A stretch of 61,290 bases of DNA from a virus: positions 1 through 61,290 of the IMG/VR virus record IMGVR_UViG_3300017788_000026; one strand, given 5' to 3'. The notes beneath the pieces were generated by a model. That model searched no databases and was not told the DNA's origin. It worked only from the letters and a program-made list of their open reading frames with translations. Shown here one piece after another: positions 18,621 through 25,589 of this stretch; within the stretch, counting starts at the first letter, position 1; every line of letters begins with the position of its first letter. The position numbers were made by a program, and so were the translations under genes.

Positions 18621-19019
18621 TTAGAGGGCCTTTACAGCCAATGTTAAGAAGCCTACGGTTATGGCGCCAAAAGCTAGGGTAGCTATGACGCCAAGCACCG
18701 CGTACGAGATGGCGGTCAATCGTTGCTTAGCCGTTGGACATGTTGCTGCGTACATACCTGATTGAGCAAAGCTTGCCGTTAACAGGGTCCATAAGAAGCC
18801 TGTGAGGCCCCGAACCCAGTTGTTCAGTTCTGGTACGCCAAAAGGCGCGTCGTTCATGGTTAGCACATACATCATTATGCAGCTTATAAGCACGGCGAAG
18901 GACCCTGGCGTCTCTGCTTTGTGTATAAGTGTGTCTTTTAGTTCGCGCACGTTCTTTATTGCGAAGTAGTAGGAGATGAGGAGTGCTATAACGACCGCTG
19001 AGGTTAGGAATGCGTTCAT
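18621..19019 (-). CDS. Four-helix membrane protein (132 aa)
   Basis: ATG 19019 is chosen because AGGATAAC lies just upstream; a longer frame would overlap the upstream gene. Hydrophobic segments at about residues 5-22, 48-66, 78-95 and 108-130 suggest four membrane helices. Last gene of a run of membrane proteins of similar size and architecture, so likely a diverged paralogue. Function unknown. Confidence 0.65.
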   Translation of the reverse strand: MNAFLTSAVVIALLISYYFAIKNVRELKDTLIHKAETPGSFAVLISCIMMYVLTMNDAPFGVPELNNWVRGLTGFLWTLLTASFAQSGMYAATCPTAKQRLTAISYAVLGVIATLAFGAITVGFLTLAVKAL

Positions 19020-19021
19020 TG

Positions 19022-19396
19022 TTATCCTGTCAACAGCTCCAAGCCGCATATACCGAAAGTTAAGGTTCCTACCACTCCTACAGACATGGTTACGTATGTA
19101 CCGAATGTTCTCTTCTTCTTAAAGAACGCGTATACGCCGCCTCTAAAGGTAGCAAGCGACAGGATGGCCCACAGCAGGCACGTCACCCCGCACAATACGT
19201 CATGGTAAGGGCTTGTTTCTGTAGAAACGATGATAAGCGAAGATATAATGGTAAACCCAAACAGATAAAGCGGCGGACCGCTCTCGTCTTTTATCGTATC
19301 TGGCCCAAGAGTTAGCGCTTCCTTTAATGTCTTATAGAACAGCACACTGGTGCCTAGTACGCACACTATAAGGGTAGTTGTTTCTACGTCGGTCAT
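19022..19396 (-). CDS. Four-helix membrane protein (124 aa)
   Basis: Hydrophobic segments TTTLIVCVLGTSVLF, LYLFGFTIISSLIIV, VLCGVTCLLWAILSLATF and YVTMSVGVVGTLTFGICG. The third helix W-A-I-L-S-L-A-T-F-R-G-G-V-Y-A corresponds to LWTLLTASFAQSGMYAA in the next protein, supporting common ancestry. 4-nt overlap with the upstream gene. Confidence 0.65.
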   Translation of the reverse strand: MTDVETTTLIVCVLGTSVLFYKTLKEALTLGPDTIKDESGPPLYLFGFTIISSLIIVSTETSPYHDVLCGVTCLLWAILSLATFRGGVYAFFKKKRTFGTYVTMSVGVVGTLTFGICGLELLTG

Positions 19397-19602
19397 TTGC
19401 GTACCGCCCCTACTGTGTCCGAGAATAGAGCTATTGCTGCGAATAGAGTAACTATGCTAAATATTGTCACAAGAGCGTCGCCCGCATTTTGGCTAGACTT
19501 GCTGCGTGCATCACCAGCGAGGTAGGCTCCCACGACTGTCATAACTATACTGAATATACACAGCGCGGATAAGACCACCTTTGTCTCGGCTACACTACTC
19601 AT
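19393..19602 (-). CDS. Two-helix membrane protein (69 aa)
   Basis: Two hydrophobic segments (VVLSALCIFSIVMTVVGAYLA; ALVTIFSIVTLFAAIALFS) joined by a polar linker (GDARSKSSQNAGD). Half the size of its neighbours. 4-nt overlaps on both sides put it firmly in the operon. Could be holin-like by topology, but nothing proves that. Confidence 0.6.
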   Translation of the reverse strand: MSSVAETKVVLSALCIFSIVMTVVGAYLAGDARSKSSQNAGDALVTIFSIVTLFAAIALFSDTVGAVRK

Positions 19603-19973
19603 TCTGGCGTTCCTGTAGCGACTACCCCGGCAAAACCAACAACGATCATACCTATTCCGTGTATTAGCAGTGTCTTTCTGTTCATGCCCTCAAGCTTTAG
19701 GGCCACAATAGCGCTGAATAACCCGACTAGTGAGCAGAAGAAGAAGCCTATGGCCAGCGAGCGTGCCTCTACAACTACGTCTATGGGAATTATTTGCACG
19801 TATATTAGGGGAACAGCATACAAGCCGCATCCTATTATCGCCTTGTTTACAAAAGGTCTCGCATCATCGTTCACTGCGCCTGCTGCTGAGGCGCTGATAA
19901 GGCTGGTTATTACGAAAACGGTCAGCGCTACAACCATCAGCGAAAATATACCGCCGAGTAGAAGGTCAATCAT
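19599..19973 (-). CDS. Four-helix membrane protein (124 aa)
   Basis: Hydrophobic helices at about residues 4-28, 46-62, 72-92 and 101-120; the second loop carries basic residues (KLEGMNRKTLL). 4-nt overlaps upstream and downstream. Same layout as the other members of this membrane block. Unknown function. Confidence 0.65.
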   Translation of the reverse strand: MIDLLLGGIFSLMVVALTVFVITSLISASAAGAVNDDARPFVNKAIIGCGLYAVPLIYVQIIPIDVVVEARSLAIGFFFCSLVGLFSAIVALKLEGMNRKTLLIHGIGMIVVGFAGVVATGTPE

Positions 19974-20377
19974 AGCGGCCCAGCCACCACTTCGTTGGGT
20001 AGTGCCGCTATGAAAGTGAACAGGCCGACAGTTATGTAGAATATTCCCATAAGAACGAGATGCAGGAAAAGAGCGTGCCTGGCCCCGCCGGCTACCACTA
20101 GTATTACGCCGCCCATCACGAGTATGTGGGTTGACCCTATTTGCATAAGGATGTACTTAAACTCATCACCAACCGGAAGCAGGTACGTTGCTACTCCCAT
20201 GGTTGCAAGGTAAATACAGCAGAAGATGTTGACGTCTCCGGAGCGTGGTAGGTTACCGTCTTTTTGGGCTTCCACGGTTGCGGTAACCAATGATTGAATC
20301 TTAAAAAGGCCTACTAGAAGGCTTATAACGTATACCAGTAGAATAACATCATTGTCTCTGATCAAAACGCCTGTCAA
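19970..20377 (-). CDS. Four-helix membrane protein (135 aa)
   Basis: I place the start at TTG 20377, which overlaps the stop of the small upstream gene and has GGAG just upstream; the longer in-frame ATG at 20455 would run antiparallel to nothing else but would overlap that gene fully. Hydrophobic helices include VILLVYVISLLVGLF, IFCCIYLATMGVATYLL, HILVMGGVILVVAG and LHLVLMGIFYITVGLFTFI. Confidence 0.6.
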   Translation of the reverse strand: MTGVLIRDNDVILLVYVISLLVGLFKIQSLVTATVEAQKDGNLPRSGDVNIFCCIYLATMGVATYLLPVGDEFKYILMQIGSTHILVMGGVILVVAGGARHALFLHLVLMGIFYITVGLFTFIAALPNEVVAGPL

Positions 20378-20487
20378 AAGGTTTCTCCGTTGAGGACTCT
20401 TATGAGGCACACAGTCCAGTAGAGGACACAGATGGCGGCGCTGAACACCGCCCACATCGGTAACTCGGGTTGTTTCTTGTTAGGCAC
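20374..20487 (-). CDS. Tiny single-pass membrane protein (37 aa)
   Basis: GTG 20487 lies inside the end of the upstream gene, and the TGA overlaps the TTG of the downstream gene. The peptide has a polar start (PNKKQPELP) and one membrane helix (MWAVFSAAICVLYWTVCLI). Position between two overlapping genes is the main support. Confidence 0.5.
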   Translation of the reverse strand: MPNKKQPELPMWAVFSAAICVLYWTVCLIRVLNGETF

Positions 20488-20704
20488 TAAATTGTATTTC
20501 GATCTGGCTAAAGGCGGCACGTTGCGCTGCTTCTTCAATCGTATTGGCTACAGGGAGTATATCAGCGTCATATAGCGGGTATGTTTCATTATTAAAGTAT
20601 TCCTCTAGGCGCTTCTCTAGGAATGTCTCTTTAGAAGGTGCGTAAAATGACTTGTCTATAAAACGCACCAGCTCTCGCCTAGCGTTCTGTTTGGGCGGCA
20701 ACAT
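20480..20704 (-). CDS. Mini-gene array protein (74 aa)
   Basis: Last soluble member of the long array. Residues 12-23 (LVRFIDKSFYAPS) show the array signature of a helix followed by F-[IVLYF]. The remainder is acidic and helical (FLEKRLEEYF, EEAAQRAAFSQIE). Overlaps the gene upstream by 26 nt. Confidence 0.6.
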   Translation of the reverse strand: MLPPKQNARRELVRFIDKSFYAPSKETFLEKRLEEYFNNETYPLYDADILPVANTIEEAAQRAAFSQIEIQFSA

Positions 20705-20930
20705 GTGGTTCCAACTCTACGATTATGTCCTTAATCAACCATACGTCCACTATATCAGATCGAGCTATTCTGGGCAGGCGGATCGGCGTTCCATAGGCGA
20801 TGTGTGTGTCATCTATGATGTAGAAGTCCTCAGGATAGTCGGGAACAAAACCCTCGTCGAAAAACAGGTCTATGATTTCATATATCTTATGACGCGTGTC
20901 TTCGCTTATTTTTCCCCCCAATCCAAGCAC
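20679..20930 (-). CDS. Mini-gene array protein (83 aa)
   Basis: Contains HKIYEIIDLFFDEGFVPDY, a clear array signature. I place the start at GTG 20930 (TTG 20921 is equally possible) so that it overlaps the upstream stop by about 25 nt as elsewhere in the array. A CATAAGATAT element lies inside this gene on the same strand. Confidence 0.55.
   Translation of the reverse strand: MLGLGGKISEDTRHKIYEIIDLFFDEGFVPDYPEDFYIIDDTHIAYGTPIRLPRIARSDIVDVWLIKDIIVELEPHVAAQTER
20882..20912 (-). promoter_or_regulatory. Possible internal promoter
   Basis: CATAAGATAT (plus-strand complement 20882-20891) within the coding region above. The upstream box is only A-rich (AAAAATAA), so the match to the bipartite consensus is partial. 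It would drive the last array genes and the membrane block. Confidence 0.35.
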
Positions 20931-21112
20931 TCTGTGTGTCCCGCCGATATTTCGACAATCTCCAGGGCCGCCGGCACCTCTACTACAAGAAAGCGCTCCA
21001 ATGCTGGATGAATGTGCATTTTCGATACAGCACATTCCGTTGGCGGTGTTTTTATAAATGCATTCATTATGTCTGTTACAATGTTCCCACGGCTCGCCAA
21101 CGTAAGCGGCAT
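20906..21112 (-). CDS. Mini-gene array protein (68 aa)
   Basis: Start ATG 21112 overlaps the upstream stop as TGATG. IVTDIMNAFIKTPP near residues 10-23 carries the array signature; the rest is mixed alpha/beta (LERFLVVEVPAALEIVEIS). Function unknown. Confidence 0.6.
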   Translation of the reverse strand: MPLTLASRGNIVTDIMNAFIKTPPTECAVSKMHIHPALERFLVVEVPAALEIVEISAGHTECLDWGEK

Positions 21113-21354
21113 CACTCGCTCTCGCGTACAGATACTGTGGTTATAATACAATCAAGGAAGATGGCGGAAGCCACTCCTTCGCGCACGAACCAAGCAATGT
21201 TCGCACTGTGTAGGCTCTCTAAAGAGCGCCCCCCTCTTTTCTTTTTCGGATTGTATCTACTTGTGGCGGCCTCTGATATTACAAAGTACTTGTATAGAGA
21301 ATTGATAACAATGTTCTCGTTAGCTATCAAAACCTCGCGTTGGGAGCTCATCAT
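21112..21354 (-). CDS. Mini-gene array protein (80 aa)
   Basis: IVINSLYKYFVISEAA is the array signature. A basic stretch follows (NPKKKRGGR), then a hydrophobic C-terminal part. 4-nt overlap upstream, 1-nt overlap downstream. Function unknown. Confidence 0.6.
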   Translation of the reverse strand: MMSSQREVLIANENIVINSLYKYFVISEAATSRYNPKKKRGGRSLESLHSANIAWFVREGVASAIFLDCIITTVSVRESE

Positions 21355-21557
21355 TCGCCATAGTTATCGTTGAAGCCTACTATATCGACCCACGTTGGGA
21401 TAGTCGCATCAAACATCCTAGGTGCGAGGTCCTGCGGTATTGTTTTCATAAGGCTGATGACATGCTCTACCCGTCTTAGCGGTTGGTATTTTATGAATTG
21501 ACGATCTATCACAAAGATCAATATCTTTTCGGCTGTTCGAGTAGGTCTAAACCGCAT
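21351..21557 (-). CDS. Mini-gene array protein (68 aa)
   Basis: Signature ILIFVIDRQFIKYQPLRRV at residues 12-30, then a helix and a C-terminal TWVDIVGFNDNYGE. Overlaps the upstream gene by 11 nt. Confidence 0.6.
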   Translation of the reverse strand: MRFRPTRTAEKILIFVIDRQFIKYQPLRRVEHVISLMKTIPQDLAPRMFDATIPTWVDIVGFNDNYGE

Positions 21558-21792
21558 AGATGCGCTGCTTGGTTGGGTCTAGGTGGTTTTCCGCTGATAC
21601 ATAGATGCTGTCCGCCTCTGCAGCTTTTACTACCATCGACAGCTCGGCTCTCATAAATTTAAGCTGCAACCACAGTTCCTCACCAATGTTTGGTAGAACC
21701 GGCGGTGTTATAAGAAAGCTAGTTCTGATAAAGTGTTTTACGCATATCTGTCCAATAATATCAAATTGAGAGTTGAAAGAGTTAGTAAGCAT
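21547..21792 (-). CDS. Mini-gene array protein (81 aa)
   Basis: Signature IIGQICVKHFIRTSFLI at residues 12-28, followed by a helical region (ELWLQLKFMRAELSMVV). Six nt separate it from the upstream stop. Function unknown. Confidence 0.6.
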   Translation of the reverse strand: MLTNSFNSQFDIIGQICVKHFIRTSFLITPPVLPNIGEELWLQLKFMRAELSMVVKAAEADSIYVSAENHLDPTKQRIYAV

Positions 21793-21798
21793 TGTCTT

Positions 21799-22005
21799 TT
21801 AGCATTCTAAATCCTCGTCAGCTATCCTCGTCTCCACTGAGACCAGTATGACGAATGCGTCGCGGTATCTATCCGGGGTTACCTTTTGGTACATATCATC
21901 TAAAACCTTATCGGATTCTATAAAAGCGTCGCCTATCTGGTCAATCAATGAGCGATGCCTGTCTAGTCTAGTTTCTTCAGCTGTCATTGTATCGGAACAT
22001 CCCAT
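21799..22005 (-). CDS. Mini-gene array protein (68 aa)
   Basis: Signature LIDQIGDAFIESDKVLDDM at residues 20-38; acidic overall, with a hydrophobic strand near the end (DAFVILVSVETRI). Overlaps the upstream gene by 22 nt. Confidence 0.6.
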   Translation of the reverse strand: MGCSDTMTAEETRLDRHRSLIDQIGDAFIESDKVLDDMYQKVTPDRYRDAFVILVSVETRIADEDLEC

Positions 22006-22175
22006 CTGTGGTGTCTGCCTATGTTTGCAAATATTTCCTGTCCCAGGAGGGCGCGAGCCCGCATCCGAATCTCTGGGACAGGCATATGTAGATCTGTGTA
22101 GTATATGAGGGTATCTGTAGTTAAAAACCCTTTTACCATATATATGGTCAAACTTACCTCAGCAGAGTAGCTCAT
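21984..22175 (-). CDS. Mini-gene array protein (63 aa)
   Basis: LTIYMVKGFLTTDTLIYY near the N-terminus fits the signature; the C-terminus is basic (MRARALL, GRHHRW). Overlaps upstream by 17 nt. Unknown function. Confidence 0.55.
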   Translation of the reverse strand: MSYSAEVSLTIYMVKGFLTTDTLIYYTDLHMPVPEIRMRARALLGQEIFANIGRHHRWDVPIQ

Positions 22176-22356
22176 GTTCTAGGAGGTTCAGGTCTGTGGT
22201 TATGCGTTCTACGGATAGCATAGCCCGGGATACAGCCACTACTGAAGCACCAGTGCTCTCCATTAGAGAATAGAGTTTGGATAGTATCAGCGCTAGCTCA
22301 ATACCGTCATCTAGGAAAGACTCGTCTATTGAGTCGTGAAGGGATGTGTATCTCAT
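22159..22356 (-). CDS. Mini-gene array protein (65 aa)
   Basis: Signature LHDSIDESFLDDGIELALI at residues 5-23, then two helices ending DLNLLEHELLC. 4-nt overlap with the upstream gene. Confidence 0.6.
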   Translation of the reverse strand: MRYTSLHDSIDESFLDDGIELALILSKLYSLMESTGASVVAVSRAMLSVERITTDLNLLEHELLC

Positions 22357-22568
22357 GGTGAGTCTGCTTGGTCTACTGCTCTATTGACATCACTGTGTAC
22401 ACCCAAATTACTGCCAATATCCATGAGGTTATGAAAAACGTTCGGGTACTTAATATAGAATAAGTACCTTTTTGTACTATCATGTACCATATCAGCTCCC
22501 GCCCACACATCCACAAAGTCGTGGTTGAGTACCTTCTCTAACGCTAACCTATCCACGGATATAATCAT
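22353..22568 (-). CDS. Mini-gene array protein (71 aa)
   Basis: Signature ALEKVLNHDFVDVWAGADM at residues 9-27, followed by an aromatic segment (KRYLFYIKYPNVFHNLM). 4-nt overlap with the upstream gene. Confidence 0.6.
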   Translation of the reverse strand: MIISVDRLALEKVLNHDFVDVWAGADMVHDSTKRYLFYIKYPNVFHNLMDIGSNLGVHSDVNRAVDQADSP

Positions 22569-22780
22569 GATACAACCGCGGTTCTTATGCCCATTATAGG
22601 TACGCGTCTAGTGTGCTCGCTGAGTATGGGGCCACAAACAGGACAATCGCTGTTTGCGAAGGACTTTGTTAGTATAATCTCGCGGGTTTGTTTGTCCCAC
22701 GTCACGTGAAAGAAATCACCCCTGTAGAATCTCTTTTCTACCACTTCGGTAATAATGTGATCAGAGAGATGGGTTGTCAT
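22565..22780 (-). CDS. Mini-gene array protein with CPVC motif (71 aa)
   Basis: Signature IITEVVEKRFYRGDFFHV at residues 9-26. Unusual for the array, it has a C-x2-C motif (NSDCPVCGPI) and a downstream His, so metal binding is possible. 22 nt separate it from the upstream gene. Confidence 0.6.
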   Translation of the reverse strand: MTTHLSDHIITEVVEKRFYRGDFFHVTWDKQTREIILTKSFANSDCPVCGPILSEHTRRVPIMGIRTAVVS

Positions 22781-22801
22781 CTGTAAGTGGGTTGGGGTAC
22801 T

Positions 22802-23068
22802 CTAAGAGACCGAATCTTCTACGTAAGAAGGCTGGTTAGCTCTGTGAGGCATACGTATCCCATCCGGCGAAATGTCGCTCCACGCCGCCGCCTGCGCTCC
22901 GGAGCTAAGCCGACCCATAATTTCGAACCAGGCTCTTCTTGGGTAGCCGTGATGGCTGAGCTGTTCTACAAAGATATCTTTATAGATGTCTTGATCTACG
23001 AAGGTTTTTGCAACGCTTATTAGGATGCCTTCTCGCATTACAGCCTCGCGGTCTTTAACCCACCCCAA
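22802..23068 (-). CDS. Mini-gene array protein (88 aa)
   Basis: Signature ILISVAKTFVDQDIYKDIF at residues 15-33. The C-terminal half is basic and polar (SSGAQAAAWSDISPDGIRM). Overlaps upstream by 14 nt. Confidence 0.6.
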   Translation of the reverse strand: MGWVKDREAVMREGILISVAKTFVDQDIYKDIFVEQLSHHGYPRRAWFEIMGRLSSGAQAAAWSDISPDGIRMPHRANQPSYVEDSVS

Positions 23069-23291
23069 AGAAGACCATCGCGGTTTCTGGGCCTTTCAGT
23101 GCACCCATAAGGCTGGTTAGCTCTGTGCGGCTTCTTATATTATCCAGCACCTCGTAGGAGACCCAGGTACCAAGGCGCTTCTCTAATAAAGACTGAACCT
23201 CATCTCGGATAGATCGGTGCTCTACTATGAAAAGCTCCTTTCTCATCACGTTATCTGATAGCCACGTCCCTATGTCAGTGACATGTCTCAT
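23055..23291 (-). CDS. Mini-gene array protein (78 aa)
   Basis: LSDNVMRKELFIVEHRSI at residues 11-28 carries the signature; next comes a helix (EVQSLLEKRLGTW). 17-nt overlap upstream. Function unknown. Confidence 0.6.
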   Translation of the reverse strand: MRHVTDIGTWLSDNVMRKELFIVEHRSIRDEVQSLLEKRLGTWVSYEVLDNIRSRTELTSLMGALKGPETAMVFFGVG

Positions 23292-23475
23292 TTAAGACCC
23301 TCTCCGTGACCCTGTCTAAGTTTATACCCTCGCGGTCAACAGACACGCCGAGCATATCCCAAATTTCGAGTATTCGTGCCGCGTATATTTGATTAACGGC
23401 TGTATCGAGCTCGGTGTACTGGCTTTTTATAAAACCCATATTTACTTTATGCGGGTAGGCTTTATCTAGGCCCAT
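23275..23475 (-). CDS. Mini-gene array protein (66 aa)
   Basis: KVNMGFIKSQYTELDTAV near residues 10-27: the [LM]-G-F-[ILV] version of the signature also seen at 23641 and 24556. Helical remainder. 10-nt overlap upstream. Confidence 0.6.
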   Translation of the reverse strand: MGLDKAYPHKVNMGFIKSQYTELDTAVNQIYAARILEIWDMLGVSVDREGINLDRVTERVLNETCH

Positions 23476-23672
23476 AGGATAACAAGTCTCGTCTCTAGGT
23501 CTCTCACTGATCTGCGCTCAACGACTGTTTTAATGCTGTCAACTATTCTTATATCGCTCTGTCTGAGGTCACCTGGCATGCTAAAGTAAAGCTCATTTTC
23601 CTCGTCATACGGGTCAATGAAATACGGGTCTATGATTAAATCAGCTAAGGTCTTGTATTGGGGGTACTGCAT
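23466..23672 (-). CDS. Mini-gene array protein (68 aa)
   Basis: LADLIIDPYFIDPYDEEN at residues 9-26 is the signature followed by D-P-Y, shared with the protein at 24556-24753. C-terminal helix basic/acidic (ERRSVRDLETRLVIL). 32-nt overlap upstream. Confidence 0.6.
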   Translation of the reverse strand: MQYPQYKTLADLIIDPYFIDPYDEENELYFSMPGDLRQSDIRIVDSIKTVVERRSVRDLETRLVILWA

Positions 23673-23841
23673 TACGGGCGGCTCGTTCTATTAATTGTAC
23701 ATTTAAAGGAGTAAGGTCTAGTAGGATGCTAAGTTGACGCAGCGAGGTCGTTTTACAAACCGCTGCTATGTCGCATACTAGGTCGGTTTGATAACGCCAG
23801 GCGCTTATAAATCCCAGGTCTGATCTATGTATAGGGTTCAT
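23641..23841 (-). CDS. Mini-gene array protein (66 aa)
   Basis: RSDLGFISAWRYQTDLV at residues 6-22 resembles SSELGFVFRHG in the first array. Two Leu-rich helices follow (LRQLSILLDLTPLNVQLI). 4-nt overlap upstream. Confidence 0.6.
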   Translation of the reverse strand: MNPIHRSDLGFISAWRYQTDLVCDIAAVCKTTSLRQLSILLDLTPLNVQLIERAARNAVPPIQDLS

Positions 23842-24065
23842 GTATTAAACACCTCCCTGCCTCTAAACTCCAAAATCTCAATAACTCGCCCAGAGGCGCT
23901 GTACATAGCCCACATGTCCATCACCTTACTTGGTCTACATATAGGCATATCGCCTATCGTTTCATCATGTAACTTCCATGGATGTATAAATTCTCTGCTA
24001 ATTGCTTCTTCTAGCCGGTTATAATCTGTGCGAGCCCCTCTAAAGGTCATCATGGATTCCTTCAA
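23838..24065 (-). CDS. Mini-gene array protein (75 aa)
   Basis: LEEAISREFIHPWKLHDE at residues 18-35 is the signature with a following P-W, as in the protein at 24227-24397. C-terminus basic (EFRGREVFNT). 26-nt overlap upstream. Confidence 0.6.
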   Translation of the reverse strand: MKESMMTFRGARTDYNRLEEAISREFIHPWKLHDETIGDMPICRPSKVMDMWAMYSASGRVIEILEFRGREVFNT

Positions 24066-24240
24066 CCTCTCTAACGCTCATAAACAAATCTATAGGATCG
24101 CAGGAATCTAGCATGTGATCCATTATCTCCGGGCGGGGGTGGGCTACACGCCAAATCGCGTAAGTGTGCTGAACGCGCCCGCTGTTAGTGTCGGTAAAAG
24201 ACCTTTGAATATAATCCAGCAGTTCCTTATTCGAGGACAT
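24040..24240 (-). CDS. Mini-gene array protein (66 aa)
   Basis: KELLDYIQRSFTDTNSG at residues 5-21 shows the helix-then-F element. The C-terminal half is acidic (DPIDLFMSVREVEGIHDDL). Overlaps the small gene upstream by 14 nt. Confidence 0.6.
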   Translation of the reverse strand: MSSNKELLDYIQRSFTDTNSGRVQHTYAIWRVAHPRPEIMDHMLDSCDPIDLFMSVREVEGIHDDL

Positions 24241-24397
24241 CTGCTATATGCAAGTGGCCCGCACGAACGAGCCGAATTCTTTTTACATCAGCTGCATCAT
24301 CGATCATTTGGTCTATTTGCAGCATATAAGCGGCATACATCGTCCACGGCTCTAGGAAGCGGCTTGCTACAATATCATCTAGCTGTTGAAGGGTCAT
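24227..24397 (-). CDS. Short mini-gene array protein (56 aa)
   Basis: ATG 24397 to TAA 24227; fills the only apparent hole in this part of the array and overlaps both neighbours (22 and 14 nt). LDDIVASRFLEPWTMYA at residues 6-22 aligns with NDIIKRDFVSPHLF of the next upstream gene, so the short frame is likely real and perhaps a truncated paralogue. Confidence 0.6.
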   Translation of the reverse strand: MTLQQLDDIVASRFLEPWTMYAAYMLQIDQMIDDAADVKRIRLVRAGHLHIADVLE

Positions 24398-24581
24398 CTA
24401 GTAGCTCTATTGACCACGTCCGTTCTGCTATAAAGAAAATGTGCTCAGATAGTGGCTGCATCAGGCCGTCTTTTCTGTATTTTACAAAATATGATTGGCC
24501 TTGGTTAGCCATATTTATGAATAGATGTGGGGACACGAAGTCCCTTTTTATGATGTCATTTATTTGTGTAAGGGGTATCAT
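24375..24581 (-). CDS. Mini-gene array protein, clear paralogue of its upstream neighbour
   Basis: 68 residues. From DFVSPHLF onward it aligns without gaps to the protein at 24556-24753: by eye 21 of 50 residues are identical, including EHIFFIAERTW against DHIFSMAHRVW and the final LLDDP. This is the best direct evidence of tandem duplication in the array. Confidence 0.7.
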   Translation of the reverse strand: MIPLTQINDIIKRDFVSPHLFINMANQGQSYFVKYRKDGLMQPLSEHIFFIAERTWSIELLDDPSTAR

Positions 24582-24753
24582 CTAACATCTCTGGTGCCCA
24601 TACACGGTGTGCCATAGAGAAAATGTGGTCAGCTAGATGATTTAGCAGTTCGTAGTTTATGCCTATTACAAACTCTTTTTGGTCTTGTCTAGTCATTCCT
24701 AGAAATAGATACGGGTCTAAAAACCCCAGGTTTTTTGCGTCAGGACAGTCCAA
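24556..24753 (-). CDS. Mini-gene array protein, clear paralogue of its downstream neighbour
   Basis: 65 residues. KNLGFLDPYLFLGMTRQDQ carries the signature and aligns with the gene at 24375-24581; both end in E-[LM]-L-D-D. 14-nt overlap upstream and 26-nt overlap downstream. Function unknown. Confidence 0.7.
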   Translation of the reverse strand: MDCPDAKNLGFLDPYLFLGMTRQDQKEFVIGINYELLNHLADHIFSMAHRVWAPEMLDDTPYTNK

Positions 24754-24982
24754 TATGCGCCTCTTCTGTATCTATTGACGACGTTGCCTCGGGGAGTAGG
24801 CTAATTAAAGTCATCATTATTTCCGTTGAGGGAAAAACACGGGAGCATAGGTTAGATATTTCTATATTCATTCTATGGACTGCATGCGCATGCACTATGT
24901 CCTTAGCACTTATTATTTTAGACTCCGGCTCAATAAAACTGATTTCGTACAGAATATTTCGCGTTCGGTTATTCACTGACAT
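24740..24982 (-). CDS. Mini-gene array protein (80 aa)
   Basis: NILYEISFIEPESKIISAK at residues 9-27 is the signature with a following P as in neighbours. The segment HAVHRMNIEISNL may correspond to EHIFFIAERTWSIEL of the paralogue pair. 10-nt overlap upstream. Confidence 0.6.
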   Translation of the reverse strand: MSVNNRTRNILYEISFIEPESKIISAKDIVHAHAVHRMNIEISNLCSRVFPSTEIMMTLISLLPEATSSIDTEEAHIGLS

Positions 24983-25176
24983 TGATCCAAAGCCTCTTCT
25001 ACAGCCTCTTCTAGACTATCTTCTAGATTATCGAGCACCTCAGCATAGCAGTCTGTAACGTATGCTGGCAGTATCTCTCCCTTTCCGAGAAAGCGGTACC
25101 ACTGCTCGGGTGGTATTTCTATACGTAGGAATCCTATAGTCAACTTAGTAAGATCAGTCTTCAGCTGGAGCCTCAA
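24973..25176 (-). CDS. Mini-gene array protein (67 aa)
   Basis: TTG 25176 is preferred because it overlaps the upstream gene by 23 nt, like its neighbours; ATG 25212 would overlap by 59 nt. Signature-like TKLTIGFLRIEIPP; the C-terminal 30 residues form an acidic helix (NLEDSLEEAVEEALDQ). Confidence 0.5.
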   Translation of the reverse strand: MRLQLKTDLTKLTIGFLRIEIPPEQWYRFLGKGEILPAYVTDCYAEVLDNLEDSLEEAVEEALDQCQ

Positions 25177-25381
25177 TTTCGGTGCTTGCAAACACAACCG
25201 CATCCATTGCATAGGACATTATTATGGCTGGTTGGGCAGGAAACATGTTCGCAGGGTAGCACCCGGTTTCGCATATAACCTCGTTTTTCATCCAGAAAGA
25301 ATGAGCCTTATCAAAACCAAAGACTTCAGAAAACTCGCAGAGTATAATGTCTTTTTTAAGTTTAGGTATTAACGGCTTCAT
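25154..25381 (-). CDS. Mini-gene array protein (75 aa)
   Basis: Start ATG 25381 (MKPLIPKLKKD) gives a 20-nt overlap with the upstream gene. IILCEFSEVFGFDKAHS is the aromatic core; the central part is hydrophobic (FPAQPAIIMSYAMDAVVFA). Unknown function. Confidence 0.6.
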   Translation of the reverse strand: MKPLIPKLKKDIILCEFSEVFGFDKAHSFWMKNEVICETGCYPANMFPAQPAIIMSYAMDAVVFASTEIEAPAED

Positions 25382-25589
25382 ACCATGCGTCCACAAAAAG
25401 GTGAGAGAGGTCTCTTTCGCGTGTCGATTGTGTTAAATCATAATCACTGCCCTTATACAGCGCGGCTAATTCTGATAGTTCTTTCACATAAACCCCCCGA
25501 AAAAACCCCGCGGTCGCTCGGTTTAGTAGCGCGCCGTGTTCGTTCTCGATTCGATAGTCAACTGTTATGTCGGTTTGCATATTGAGCAT
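25362..25589 (-). CDS. Mini-gene array protein (75 aa)
   Basis: LLNRATAGFFRGVYVKEL at residues 21-38 fits the signature; the C-terminus has HLFVDAWYEAVNT. 32-nt overlap upstream. Function unknown. Confidence 0.6.
   Translation of the reverse strand: MLNMQTDITVDYRIENEHGALLNRATAGFFRGVYVKELSELAALYKGSDYDLTQSTRERDLSHLFVDAWYEAVNT

Noticed and set aside
24115-24585. 156-codon plus-strand frame inside the mini-gene array
   Set aside because: Antisense to three array genes whose products are paralogous, so the minus strand is the coding one.
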